A stretch of DNA of 47,560 nucleotides. Origin: Bacteroidales bacterium. GTDB lineage: Bacteria > Bacteroidota > Bacteroidia > Bacteroidales > Muribaculaceae. Made by a program: the position numbers and the translations under genes. Of this stretch, positions 15,853 to 22,856 are shown piece by piece; within the stretch, counting starts at the first letter, position 1, and every line of letters starts with the position of its first letter. The notes below the pieces were generated by a model. That model saw nothing but the letters and a program-made list of their open reading frames with translations, was not told where the DNA came from and ran no database searches. Location of the stretch: contig JAAVFV010000039.1 in assembly GCA_014800525.1 (NCBI GenBank), positions 1 to 47,560 on the forward strand. The letters run 5' to 3'.

Positions 15853-16476
15853 ATGACAAAATATTTCATCATAGAAAATGGCTCTCAAGCCGGTCCGTTC
15901 TCCTCTGAAGAACTTCTCTCACGCGGTCTGACTCCCGAATCCCTTGTATGGACGGCGGGGCTCCCCGATTGGGTGCAGGCTTCCACAATCCCCGAATTGG
16001 TTAATCTCCTTGAACGCTCACGTTACGGTACTCCTCCTCAGTCGCCTCAAGACTCCTCTCACCCATATAATCCGTATGGACCAATGCCCGGCTCGGAAAT
16101 ACGTCAGCCGGATCAATCTCCCGATGATCCCGGATGCCCGCCTTTTGACCCGGCATCTCCCCATGTGCCCCAGCCTATTCCCCATACCAACTGGCTTCCA
16201 TGGGCAATCGTAGCCACAGTTGCAGGAGCGCTTTTCTCATGTTTGGGTTTGATTTTCGGTATCTTAGGAATAGTCAACGCCAATAAGGCCAATAACTTCT
16301 ATGGCCAAGGAATAGAGGAATTGGGCAAGTCGGCCAACTCCACTGCGCGGACTATGACGATTATCGCGCTTGTTCTTGGGGCTTTAGGTCTGGGAGTGAT
16401 GAGCCTGGGATCGTTTTTTGATTTCCCGAATTTCAATCCCCTATCCAATCTTTATAATCTCCGAAATTTCGGATAA
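15853..16476 (+). CDS. GYF-domain membrane protein with DUF4190-like tail
   Basis: A protein of about 207 aa. Residues 1-50 form a GYF_2 (DUF4339) domain: YFIIENGSQAGPFSSEELLSRGLTPESLVWTAGLPDWVQAS. A Pro-rich linker follows (55-115), then two membrane helices (from about 120 on) with the DUF4190-like IFGILGIVNANKANNFYGQG between them. The ATG at 15853 is preferred over the TTG at 15844. In other proteins GYF_2 domains bind Pro-rich peptides; the role here is unknown. A second GYF protein follows 47 nt later. Confidence 0.85.
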   Translation: MTKYFIIENGSQAGPFSSEELLSRGLTPESLVWTAGLPDWVQASTIPELVNLLERSRYGTPPQSPQDSSHPYNPYGPMPGSEIRQPDQSPDDPGCPPFDPASPHVPQPIPHTNWLPWAIVATVAGALFSCLGLIFGILGIVNANKANNFYGQGIEELGKSANSTARTMTIIALVLGALGLGVMSLGSFFDFPNFNPLSNLYNLRNFG

Positions 16477-16506
16477 GTCTTTATAATCCCTGAAATTTCG
16501 TATAAG
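16451..16506 (+). repeat. 29-bp-period direct repeat spanning a stop codon
   Basis: The 27-nt segment at 16451-16477, which encodes the last residues and stop of the first GYF protein and contains the palindrome CCGAAATTTCGG, is repeated with a few changes at 16480-16506. It looks like a local duplication. Confidence 0.75.
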
Positions 16507-16523
16507 ATATTAGTCCCTCAGCT

Positions 16524-17117
16524 ATGAAATATTTCGCAATGATTAATGGCGAACGCCGTGGCCCCTTCGAACTCTCCGAACTCTCCGAAGCCGGAGTGGG
16601 TCCCGACACATATGTATGGTGCCGCGGAATGGCCGACTGGGAAAAAGCTGAGGATGTGGCCGATATCTGCCGCTTTTATCGTCAAAGAATTTTCGACCTG
16701 ATGCATCCCTCCGCTCCGCAGCCTCCTGCCACCCGGGAGTCCGCGCCTGAGGATACATCTATTCCGGCAAAAGGATGGATCGGGAAATGGGTCTCTGATT
16801 CCGATATTCTGCCCGAACAGGATCCCCCCATGGACACGCCTCCCCCATCACTGATTGGAGTTGCACTGGCCCTTATCGTGTTTTGCTCTCCCTTACCGGG
16901 ATTTGTAGCCCTATACTTCGCATTCAAGAGTCGCAGGACATGGGAAGAGGCCATGCGGAGCGAAGGCGAAAAATCTAAAAATCTCTATGACCCCGGAGAC
17001 GCCGAACGATTAAAAAAACAAGCCTATGATTATTCAAGGAAAGCCAAGATGTGGTGTGGCATCACTTTCTTCTTTGGATTCATCATGCTCGCACTCCTCA
17101 GCCACCGTTTTTTTTAA
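16524..17117 (+). CDS. GYF-domain plus CD225/dispanin-like membrane protein
   Basis: A 197-aa protein. Residues 1-50 form a GYF_2 domain (YFAMINGERRGPFELSEL, with CRGMADWEKA). Residues 55-105 are a Pro-rich linker. Residues 107-195 are a CD225/dispanin-like double-helix region: PPSLIGVALALIVFCSPLPG, then FAFKSRRTWEEA, and a second helix WCGITFFFGFIMLALL. A paralogue with a related layout lies upstream. The function is unknown. Confidence 0.82.
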   Translation: MKYFAMINGERRGPFELSELSEAGVGPDTYVWCRGMADWEKAEDVADICRFYRQRIFDLMHPSAPQPPATRESAPEDTSIPAKGWIGKWVSDSDILPEQDPPMDTPPPSLIGVALALIVFCSPLPGFVALYFAFKSRRTWEEAMRSEGEKSKNLYDPGDAERLKKQAYDYSRKAKMWCGITFFFGFIMLALLSHRFF

Positions 17118-17134
17118 CGCCATTTCCCCGGCTA

Positions 17135-17166
17135 TTTGGTCGGTTGAGAAAATTTAATTATATTTG
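17135..17166 (+). promoter_or_regulatory. Promoter of tRNA-Gly
   Basis: TTTG (17135-17138), 20-bp spacer, TATATTTG (17159-17166). This is an exact Bacteroidetes promoter, and the expected start lies a few nucleotides before the mature tRNA 5' end at 17177. Confidence 0.8.
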
Positions 17167-17176
17167 TATCGCAAAC

Positions 17177-17249
17177 GCGGTAATAGCTCAGTTGGTAGAG
17201 CATCAGCTTCCCAAGCTGAGGGTCGCGAGTTCGAGTCTCGTTTACCGCT
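17177..17249 (+). tRNA. tRNA-Gly (anticodon CCC)
   Basis: Complete cloverleaf: acceptor GCGGTAA/TTACCGC, D-stem GCTC/GAGC, anticodon stem TCAGC/GCTGA with loop TTCCCAA (anticodon CCC), T-stem GCGAG/CTCGT with loop TTCGAGT, and discriminator T. CCA is not encoded (TCC then G). Confidence 0.95.
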
Positions 17250-17256
17250 CCGCTTC

Positions 17257-17290
17257 AGAGACAGTCATTTTCCCGTGGCTGTCTCTTTTC
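17257..17290 (+). terminator. Intrinsic terminator after tRNA-Gly
   Basis: AGAGACAG (17257-17264) pairs with CTGTCTCT (17279-17286), followed by a T-run. Confidence 0.75.
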
Positions 17291-17402
17291 ATTAATTATC
17301 TACTAAGGCATGCTCTCCTAAGGCTCCATTCATTCCTCTCATCCATTCAAATAGAGGGTCTTGTTTTCTCATGAATCCATTTTTGAATACTTACTTGTTT
17401 TT

Positions 17403-18194
17403 ATGGCTCTATTGAATTTCATACACCAACGCATCCGGGACATCATCGTGGCCTTTGCTTTCTTAGGCGTGATGATATTGTTGGGGTTTGCCGCAATGTG
17501 GGCCTACAAAGAATTCAAAACATCACCCCCTTATATAGATCCCGACAGATACCCGGTGAGAGGAATCGATATCTCCCGCCATAACGGAATGGCCAATCTC
17601 GATGCCGCCGCTGCTTCAGGAATTGAATTCGTGTTCATCAAAGCTTCCGAAGGAGCTTCCATGAAAGATGAGAATTTCAATATCAATCACCAGAAAGCCG
17701 GACACGCCGGGCTTATGAGAGGAGCTTATCATTTCTTCCGGTTTGACCGTGATGGGGTGGTGCAGGCGCGAAATCTTCTTGATGTAATCCGCGGCCGTGA
17801 ACTCGAACTCGGAATCGCCATTGATATTGAAGATGCCGGGAATCCAATTAAAGTGGATCCGGAACTCATCCGCAAACGCCTGGCGGATATGATGGAATAT
17901 CTTGTATTGAAAGGCTATCGACCGATGCTCTATACCAACCGTGCAGGATATGAGAAATATCTTCTCAACGATTTTGCCGGACTCCCCCTCTGGATATGCA
18001 ATTTCTCATCCCGACCTTTTGATGCCGAATGGCAATTCTGGCAGTTTAATCATCATGGGAAGGTGGATGGCATTCCCACGGAAGTCGATCTTAATGTATT
18101 CGTAGGGTCGCGTGCCGATTGGCTGGAATATCTCCGCTCATCATCCGCTCCCCTGGATAACAGGAGTAATGATCCCGAGACCATCGACCTTTAG
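17403..18194 (+). CDS. Glycoside hydrolase family 25 (lysozyme-like)
   Basis: Membrane-anchored muramidase candidate of about 263 aa. An N-terminal membrane helix (about residues 17-38) is followed by a GH25 domain from RGIDISRHNG (about residue 54) to the end. The GH25 catalytic acids fit the DIED motif in GIAIDIEDAG, and further family segments are FVFIKASEG and LWICNF. I take the ATG at 17403 and not the TTG at 17361. The TAG stop lies inside the left terminal repeat of the element at 18191-18526, so insertion of that element may have set the C-terminus. Confidence 0.88.
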   Translation: MALLNFIHQRIRDIIVAFAFLGVMILLGFAAMWAYKEFKTSPPYIDPDRYPVRGIDISRHNGMANLDAAAASGIEFVFIKASEGASMKDENFNINHQKAGHAGLMRGAYHFFRFDRDGVVQARNLLDVIRGRELELGIAIDIEDAGNPIKVDPELIRKRLADMMEYLVLKGYRPMLYTNRAGYEKYLLNDFAGLPLWICNFSSRPFDAEWQFWQFNHHGKVDGIPTEVDLNVFVGSRADWLEYLRSSSAPLDNRSNDPETIDL

Positions 18195-18526
18195 ACTCCA
18201 TCCAATAAAAAGTGTTAATGCAGGGTCGCATCTCAGGGAGCAGATATCGCCTTGCAGACGAAGGAGCATAGCGCGCTATGTGACTGAGTCAAAAGGTGAT
18301 AGATGCCCCTGAGATGCGCTGAATGGAGTAACTTAAAACTTTAAGTTTAATCATTTAAATATAATGGCTCTAACCAATGGAATAAAACTACCTGCGTCCG
18401 GCCTCTTTTTGGCTAAAATCTTGAATCTCTTCGGTCACAGCTCGAAGGCTGCTCCCTCAGAGATTCAAGATTTTAGCTCAAAAATAGACCGCCCTGCATT
18501 TAACATTTTTATTGGATGGAGTCTTA
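18191..18526. repeat. Family C composite element C1 with two GA-loop hairpins
   Basis: The outer inverted repeats run from TTAGACTCCATCCAATAAAA (left) to an end whose reverse complement begins TAAGACTCCATCCAATAAAA, about 35 bp each. The left half holds an A-type core on the + strand: GAC-GAAGGA-GCATAG-CGCG-CTATGT-GACTGA-GTC (18257-18290), enclosed by TATCGCC/GGTGATA and CATCTCAGGG/CCCTGAGATG. The right half holds a C-type core on the - strand, with GAGGGA/GACCGA and a stem of about 19 bp. No coding frame is seen. It separates the lysozyme gene from porU. Confidence 0.8.
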
Positions 18527-18614
18527 TCCACCCCTTCCGATTAATCCCTGTTTCCGCAATATCAAACCCCTTATCCGCGTTATAATAAAGCAATTCTTAC
18601 CCTCCTGACATTCA

Positions 18615-21600
18615 ATGAAAATTTATTCTCCTTTAAAATATTGTCTATCCTTTATTTTCTCACTCCTGACTTGTGTCGGTTTTTTCTCCACCTTCACTAT
18701 TCCGGCATATGCCCTCCCGGCAGAGCATTATACATCTAATTCCGTGCTTGCGGAAGGGAAATGGGTGAGAATCAATATTCCCTCCACAGGGATGCATCTC
18801 ATCTCCTCTGCTTCCCTTAAGGCTATGGGATTTTCGGATATCACCAAGGTGAATGCCTATGGCACAGGCGGACGCCAGATTCGGGTTGGCTTCCATGATA
18901 CCACTCCCGATGATCTGCCTATGCTCCCAACTATCCATACAGCCAAGGGAATTGCTTTCTATGCCACCGACAATACCACATGGATGGCCGGAAATTCGAA
19001 TATGCCATATTCCCATTCGCTGAATCCGTATACTGTGGATTCCTGGATATATCTTTCCGACCGACCCATCGGAGAGGAACTCTCCATGTCACATCGGGAT
19101 GCGCCGGGACCTAATGGCCCGACTCCTGAAACAATCTTCTACGATCGAATTCTTCACGAGAAGGAATCAGAAGCTCCAGAGGAAACCGGCAATGATCTCT
19201 TTGGAGAAGATTTCCGTACTCAGTCTTCTCAATCCTTCCCTTTTAAGCTCAGAGGAGTAGCTGAGGGGGAAGCCATAGTCCGAGTGCGTTTCGGAGCTCA
19301 AGGCAACGCCCGTTCCTCTTTTCAGATTTCGGCCAACGGCACAAATCTCGGCAGTGAAAACTTTAATGCGGCCGGTGAAAAGACATATGCAGTGGATAAG
19401 ACCATCACTGCTTCCATTAAAAATCCTTCCGAGAATCTCTCCATTGATGTAAAATATAATCCGGCCGGTATTGTAAAATTCGCTCGCCTCGATTATATAG
19501 AGGTTGCATATCCCCGCCATCTGCGTATGGACGGGGCATCTCTGCTTTTCCATTTCAATCTCCGTGATGCTGCCACTGCCGAACTGGCCGGTTGCTCATC
19601 CTCCACCCGGATCTGGGATGTGACCGACCCCTGGAATCCGGTTGAAGTCGGTATCACCTTTTCCGGCGATCGCGGCCGAATAGCTCTTCCGCAGGGGTAT
19701 CATGAATATGTGGCTTTCGATGCCGAGAATCTCACTGCCACCACAACGGCATGGGAACGGGTCAGAAATCAGAATATCCATGCTGTCCCCACACCTGAGA
19801 TGGTGATCATTACTTTTGACACATACGCCAATGCTGCCAACCGTATTGCCGAACTCCACCGCAAGCATGATGGGATGACTGTGGAAGTGGTGAGTGCCGA
19901 TGATATTTTCCACGAGTTCGGGGGAGGCAATCCCGAGCCGGGAGCATTTCGCCGTATGTTAAAGATGTGGCACGACCGTGGGGGTGACACTTTGAAGTAT
20001 TGCCTCCTTATGGGACGCCCTTTCTTCGACCATCGTCTTCTTTCTCCGGCAGGCAAGGCTCTGCGTTATCGTCCGATGCCTATCTGGGCTTCTGTGGATG
20101 CTTTTACCGAAACCACTGCCTTCTCCACTGATGGCTATCTTGCCATGCTTGATGACTGTAACGACAATCTCAATGTCGGAAATTTCCCCGTTCCGATGGC
20201 TATCGCCGTGGGGCGTCTTCCGGTGAAATCCACTTCCGAAGCCGATGCTTATGCCACTAAACTGGAGAATTACCGCCTTAAGCCCGATTATGGCTCGTGG
20301 AGAAACCGGGTGATGATGATTGCCGATGATATTGATAACGGCACCAATACGGATTCCCCGATCAGCACTTCATCCATATTCTTCGATCAGGCCGAGTCTG
20401 TAAGAGACATTCTGATGGCAAGTCCGGGAGGAAAGTCGTATAACTATGAGCGTGTATATCTTGATGCTCATCGTCTGGAGTATACCGGAAGTGGAGCCTG
20501 CTACCCCACAGCAAAGGCCAAGATGATGAAGCACTTCAATGATGGAGTGGTCTTCACCAATTATCTTGGCCATGCCTCTCCGACGGCGTGGACTGCCGAT
20601 AAACTCCTTGAATGGAACGATATCAATTCTTTCACCAATAAGAATCTAACATTCCTCTTCGGAGGCACCTGCTCGTTTGCATATTGGGACTGCTCCACTG
20701 TGAGCGGTGGAGAGGTTCTCCTCCTTAACCCTACGGCCGGAACCATCGGTATGATCATGCCCAGCCGTGCGGTGTGGATCAATGGTAATTATGCTACCAA
20801 TGCCGGTATTGCCCGCGAGATATTCAATTACGACGATCAGGGTCGCCAGCTTTCTGTCGGTGAGGCTTTCCGCCGTGGAATGAATGCTTATCGGAGCGAT
20901 AACTCTCTGAAGTATTGCCTCATCTCCGATCCGGCTCTAAAGCTGCCTTTGCCCACACGCTCCGTGGAGATTTCCTCTATCAATGGGAAGACACTCTCGG
21001 ATGATCCCGCCGATTTCCCGGTGATCCCTGCTCTTGGGAAGGTAAGCGTGGAAGGCTTTATCGCAAATCCTGACGGAACTGCCGATGAATCTTTTAATGG
21101 CATCATCGACCTCACGCTTTACGATGCCGAGACCGTGGTGGAAACTTCCGGCCTGGGACGAGGTCTGGAGCGTACTTTCAATGAACGCTCCTCACGCCTC
21201 ACTTCAATAGCTGTCAAAGTGGAGAAGGGACATTGGAAAACCACTCTAAGCCTCCCCGCCGAGATTGCCAACAATTTCTCTCCGGCCCTAATCTCTTCCT
21301 ATGCCTGGGATAATACCACCGGGAATGAAGCCCATGGCAGATGCGAAAGCCTCTATGTATATGGTTTCGATGCAAATGCTCCGGAGGATAAGACTCCTCC
21401 GCAGATCACAGATCTTTATCTGAATTCGAAGACATTCCAGCCGGGTGGAGTGGTGAATACCAATCCCATCCTTTTCGCCAAACTCTTCGATGCTTCCGGA
21501 ATCAATATCTCGGACGCTGCAATCGGCCATCAGCTATCGCTGACCCTCGACGGAACTAAGATCTTCACCGATCTAAATGGATATTTCACCACCGATCCTG

Positions 21601-22052
21601 AAAAGGAAGGTGCCGGTTCGCTATGCTATCCTCTTGAGAATCTCACTCCGGGAAAGCATACTCTTCTGCTGACAGTGTGGGATAACGCCAATAATCAGGC
21701 TTCTTCCGAAATTGAATTCAATGTCGGAGCGGCCCTCGATCCCGTGATCACAGGATTGGGAACTAATGTCAATCCCGCCTCCACAAGTGTGATATTCACT
21801 CTGACTCTTGATCGTCCGAACACGCATCTTGACTGCGAACTCGATGTCTTTGATCTTTCCGGACGCAAAGTATGGAGCAATCATGGCGCCGTGACCACGA
21901 ATATGGAGAGCACCACTTCCATGGATTGGGATCTACGTGACACCTCCGGTACCCGTGTACCCCGTGGTATTTATCTTTATCGCGCCACAGTCCGTACTCC
22001 GGAGGGAACATGGTCGTCACAGACCCGCAAACTCGCTGTAACAGCTCAGTGA
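18615..22052 (+). CDS. porU: Type IX secretion sortase PorU
   Basis: A C25-family (gingipain-like) cysteine protease of 1145 aa. In type IX secretion PorU removes the C-terminal sorting domain of cargo and attaches cargo to anionic LPS on the cell surface. A signal peptide occupies the first about 34 residues. The catalytic pair fits His653 (NYLGHASPTAW) and Cys686 (FGGTCSFAYWD). The C-terminal end (FDLSGRKVWSN to RGIYLYRATVRTPEG) looks like a sorting-domain-like beta-sandwich, as known PorU has. A second PorU-like gene follows at 22857, and PorV lies downstream. Confidence 0.9.
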   Translation: MKIYSPLKYCLSFIFSLLTCVGFFSTFTIPAYALPAEHYTSNSVLAEGKWVRINIPSTGMHLISSASLKAMGFSDITKVNAYGTGGRQIRVGFHDTTPDDLPMLPTIHTAKGIAFYATDNTTWMAGNSNMPYSHSLNPYTVDSWIYLSDRPIGEELSMSHRDAPGPNGPTPETIFYDRILHEKESEAPEETGNDLFGEDFRTQSSQSFPFKLRGVAEGEAIVRVRFGAQGNARSSFQISANGTNLGSENFNAAGEKTYAVDKTITASIKNPSENLSIDVKYNPAGIVKFARLDYIEVAYPRHLRMDGASLLFHFNLRDAATAELAGCSSSTRIWDVTDPWNPVEVGITFSGDRGRIALPQGYHEYVAFDAENLTATTTAWERVRNQNIHAVPTPEMVIITFDTYANAANRIAELHRKHDGMTVEVVSADDIFHEFGGGNPEPGAFRRMLKMWHDRGGDTLKYCLLMGRPFFDHRLLSPAGKALRYRPMPIWASVDAFTETTAFSTDGYLAMLDDCNDNLNVGNFPVPMAIAVGRLPVKSTSEADAYATKLENYRLKPDYGSWRNRVMMIADDIDNGTNTDSPISTSSIFFDQAESVRDILMASPGGKSYNYERVYLDAHRLEYTGSGACYPTAKAKMMKHFNDGVVFTNYLGHASPTAWTADKLLEWNDINSFTNKNLTFLFGGTCSFAYWDCSTVSGGEVLLLNPTAGTIGMIMPSRAVWINGNYATNAGIAREIFNYDDQGRQLSVGEAFRRGMNAYRSDNSLKYCLISDPALKLPLPTRSVEISSINGKTLSDDPADFPVIPALGKVSVEGFIANPDGTADESFNGIIDLTLYDAETVVETSGLGRGLERTFNERSSRLTSIAVKVEKGHWKTTLSLPAEIANNFSPALISSYAWDNTTGNEAHGRCESLYVYGFDANAPEDKTPPQITDLYLNSKTFQPGGVVNTNPILFAKLFDASGINISDAAIGHQLSLTLDGTKIFTDLNGYFTTDPEKEGAGSLCYPLENLTPGKHTLLLTVWDNANNQASSEIEFNVGAALDPVITGLGTNVNPASTSVIFTLTLDRPNTHLDCELDVFDLSGRKVWSNHGAVTTNMESTTSMDWDLRDTSGTRVPRGIYLYRATVRTPEGTWSSQTRKLAVTAQ

Positions 22053-22070
22053 TTTCATAGTGTAATTCAT

Positions 22071-22102
22071 TTAAGTAGCCGTTTAATTAAGTAGCCGTTT
22101 AA
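22071..22102 (+). repeat. Two perfect 16-bp tandem repeats at a start codon
   Basis: TTAAGTAGCCGTTTAA occurs at 22071-22086 and 22087-22102. The last base is the A of the ATG of the next gene. The unit contains TAAGTAGC, the tip of the family A terminal repeats, so this may be a relic of such an element. Confidence 0.8.
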
Positions 22103-22659
22103 TGAAGATATTCGTATTTCTCTCAGAGGCCATGATGGCCATTCCCGATTCAACAATCGTGAAAAACGGTAATCCGGTCTATCTCCCTGATTTCGACCCC
22201 AATATTACCGCCCGCCCGTACATGGCCCTGAGAATCGATCGGCTCGGTAAGTCAGTGTCTCCGCGATTTGCCTATAGATATTTCGAACAGGTTGCGCCAT
22301 GCCTGCTTCTTACAGCGGAAACCGAGCTTCAGCGTCTGCGCGAACAAGGATTACCTTGGACTGAAGCATTTGTTTTCGATAAGTCGTGTGTCTTAGGAGA
22401 TTTTATTCCTCTCCAGAGATGGAGAGAGGAGACAATCACTCTTGAGCTCCATGACTCTAATTCATGGAAACTCTCCCTCCCCGAGGAGCGGATAATGTAC
22501 GACTGTATCGCCAAAGCATCGGAACGCAACACTCTCAAAATCGGAGATCTCATTCTCATCCCTCTTAATTCCGATCTCCAGCCCTCTCCTCTGCTTCCGG
22601 ATTCGCTCTGGACCATCAATTTCAATTCCAGCCCCCTCCTCAAACTTCCCCTCCGATAA
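22102..22659 (+). CDS. Degenerate fumarylacetoacetate hydrolase-fold protein
   Basis: A 185-aa protein. Segments such as NPVYLPDFDPNI, LRIDRLGKSVSPRFAYRYFE, LQRLREQGLPWTEA, FDKSCVLGDFIPLQRW and LKIGDLILIPL follow the FAH-family protein of Bacteroidales in order. The N-terminal segment is shortened. The metal ligands are gone: the usual E-x-E before the V-x-I strand is replaced by RPYMALRI, the Asp of GIDFTAR by CLLLTAE, and the TGTPAG loop by IPLNSD. I infer a non-catalytic relative. As I recall, an FAH gene sits beside porU in Porphyromonas gingivalis (PG0025-PG0026), so position supports descent from that gene. The frame is intact, so it is not an obvious pseudogene. Confidence 0.7.
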   Translation: MKIFVFLSEAMMAIPDSTIVKNGNPVYLPDFDPNITARPYMALRIDRLGKSVSPRFAYRYFEQVAPCLLLTAETELQRLREQGLPWTEAFVFDKSCVLGDFIPLQRWREETITLELHDSNSWKLSLPEERIMYDCIAKASERNTLKIGDLILIPLNSDLQPSPLLPDSLWTINFNSSPLLKLPLR

Positions 22660-22681
22660 TTAAATAAGAATTATATCTTCC

Positions 22682-22800
22682 CGTCGACGCGAAGCTCGTT
22701 TCCGTCCCGGCTCTGCCGGCCTCCTCACCTCATCGGCTCGCAGCTCGTTTCCGCCCCGGCTCTGCCGGCCTCCTCACCCGTCGGCGCGAAGCTCGTTGCG
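22682..22800 (+). repeat. GC-rich tandem repeat, period about 49 bp
   Basis: About 2.3 units, each with GCTCGTTTCCG, then CCCGGCTCTGCCGG (a small hairpin), then CCTCCTCACC. Repeat starts align at 22692, 22741 and 22789. A related GCGCGAAGCTCGTT string recurs at about 45978. It is much richer in GC than its surroundings and non-coding. It sits just upstream of the second porU-like gene. Confidence 0.8.
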
Positions 22801-22856
22801 TGCAGCGCGGCACAGCGCTGATATAAGTCATTCCCCTCTTTCTTACCTTTCCTTTC

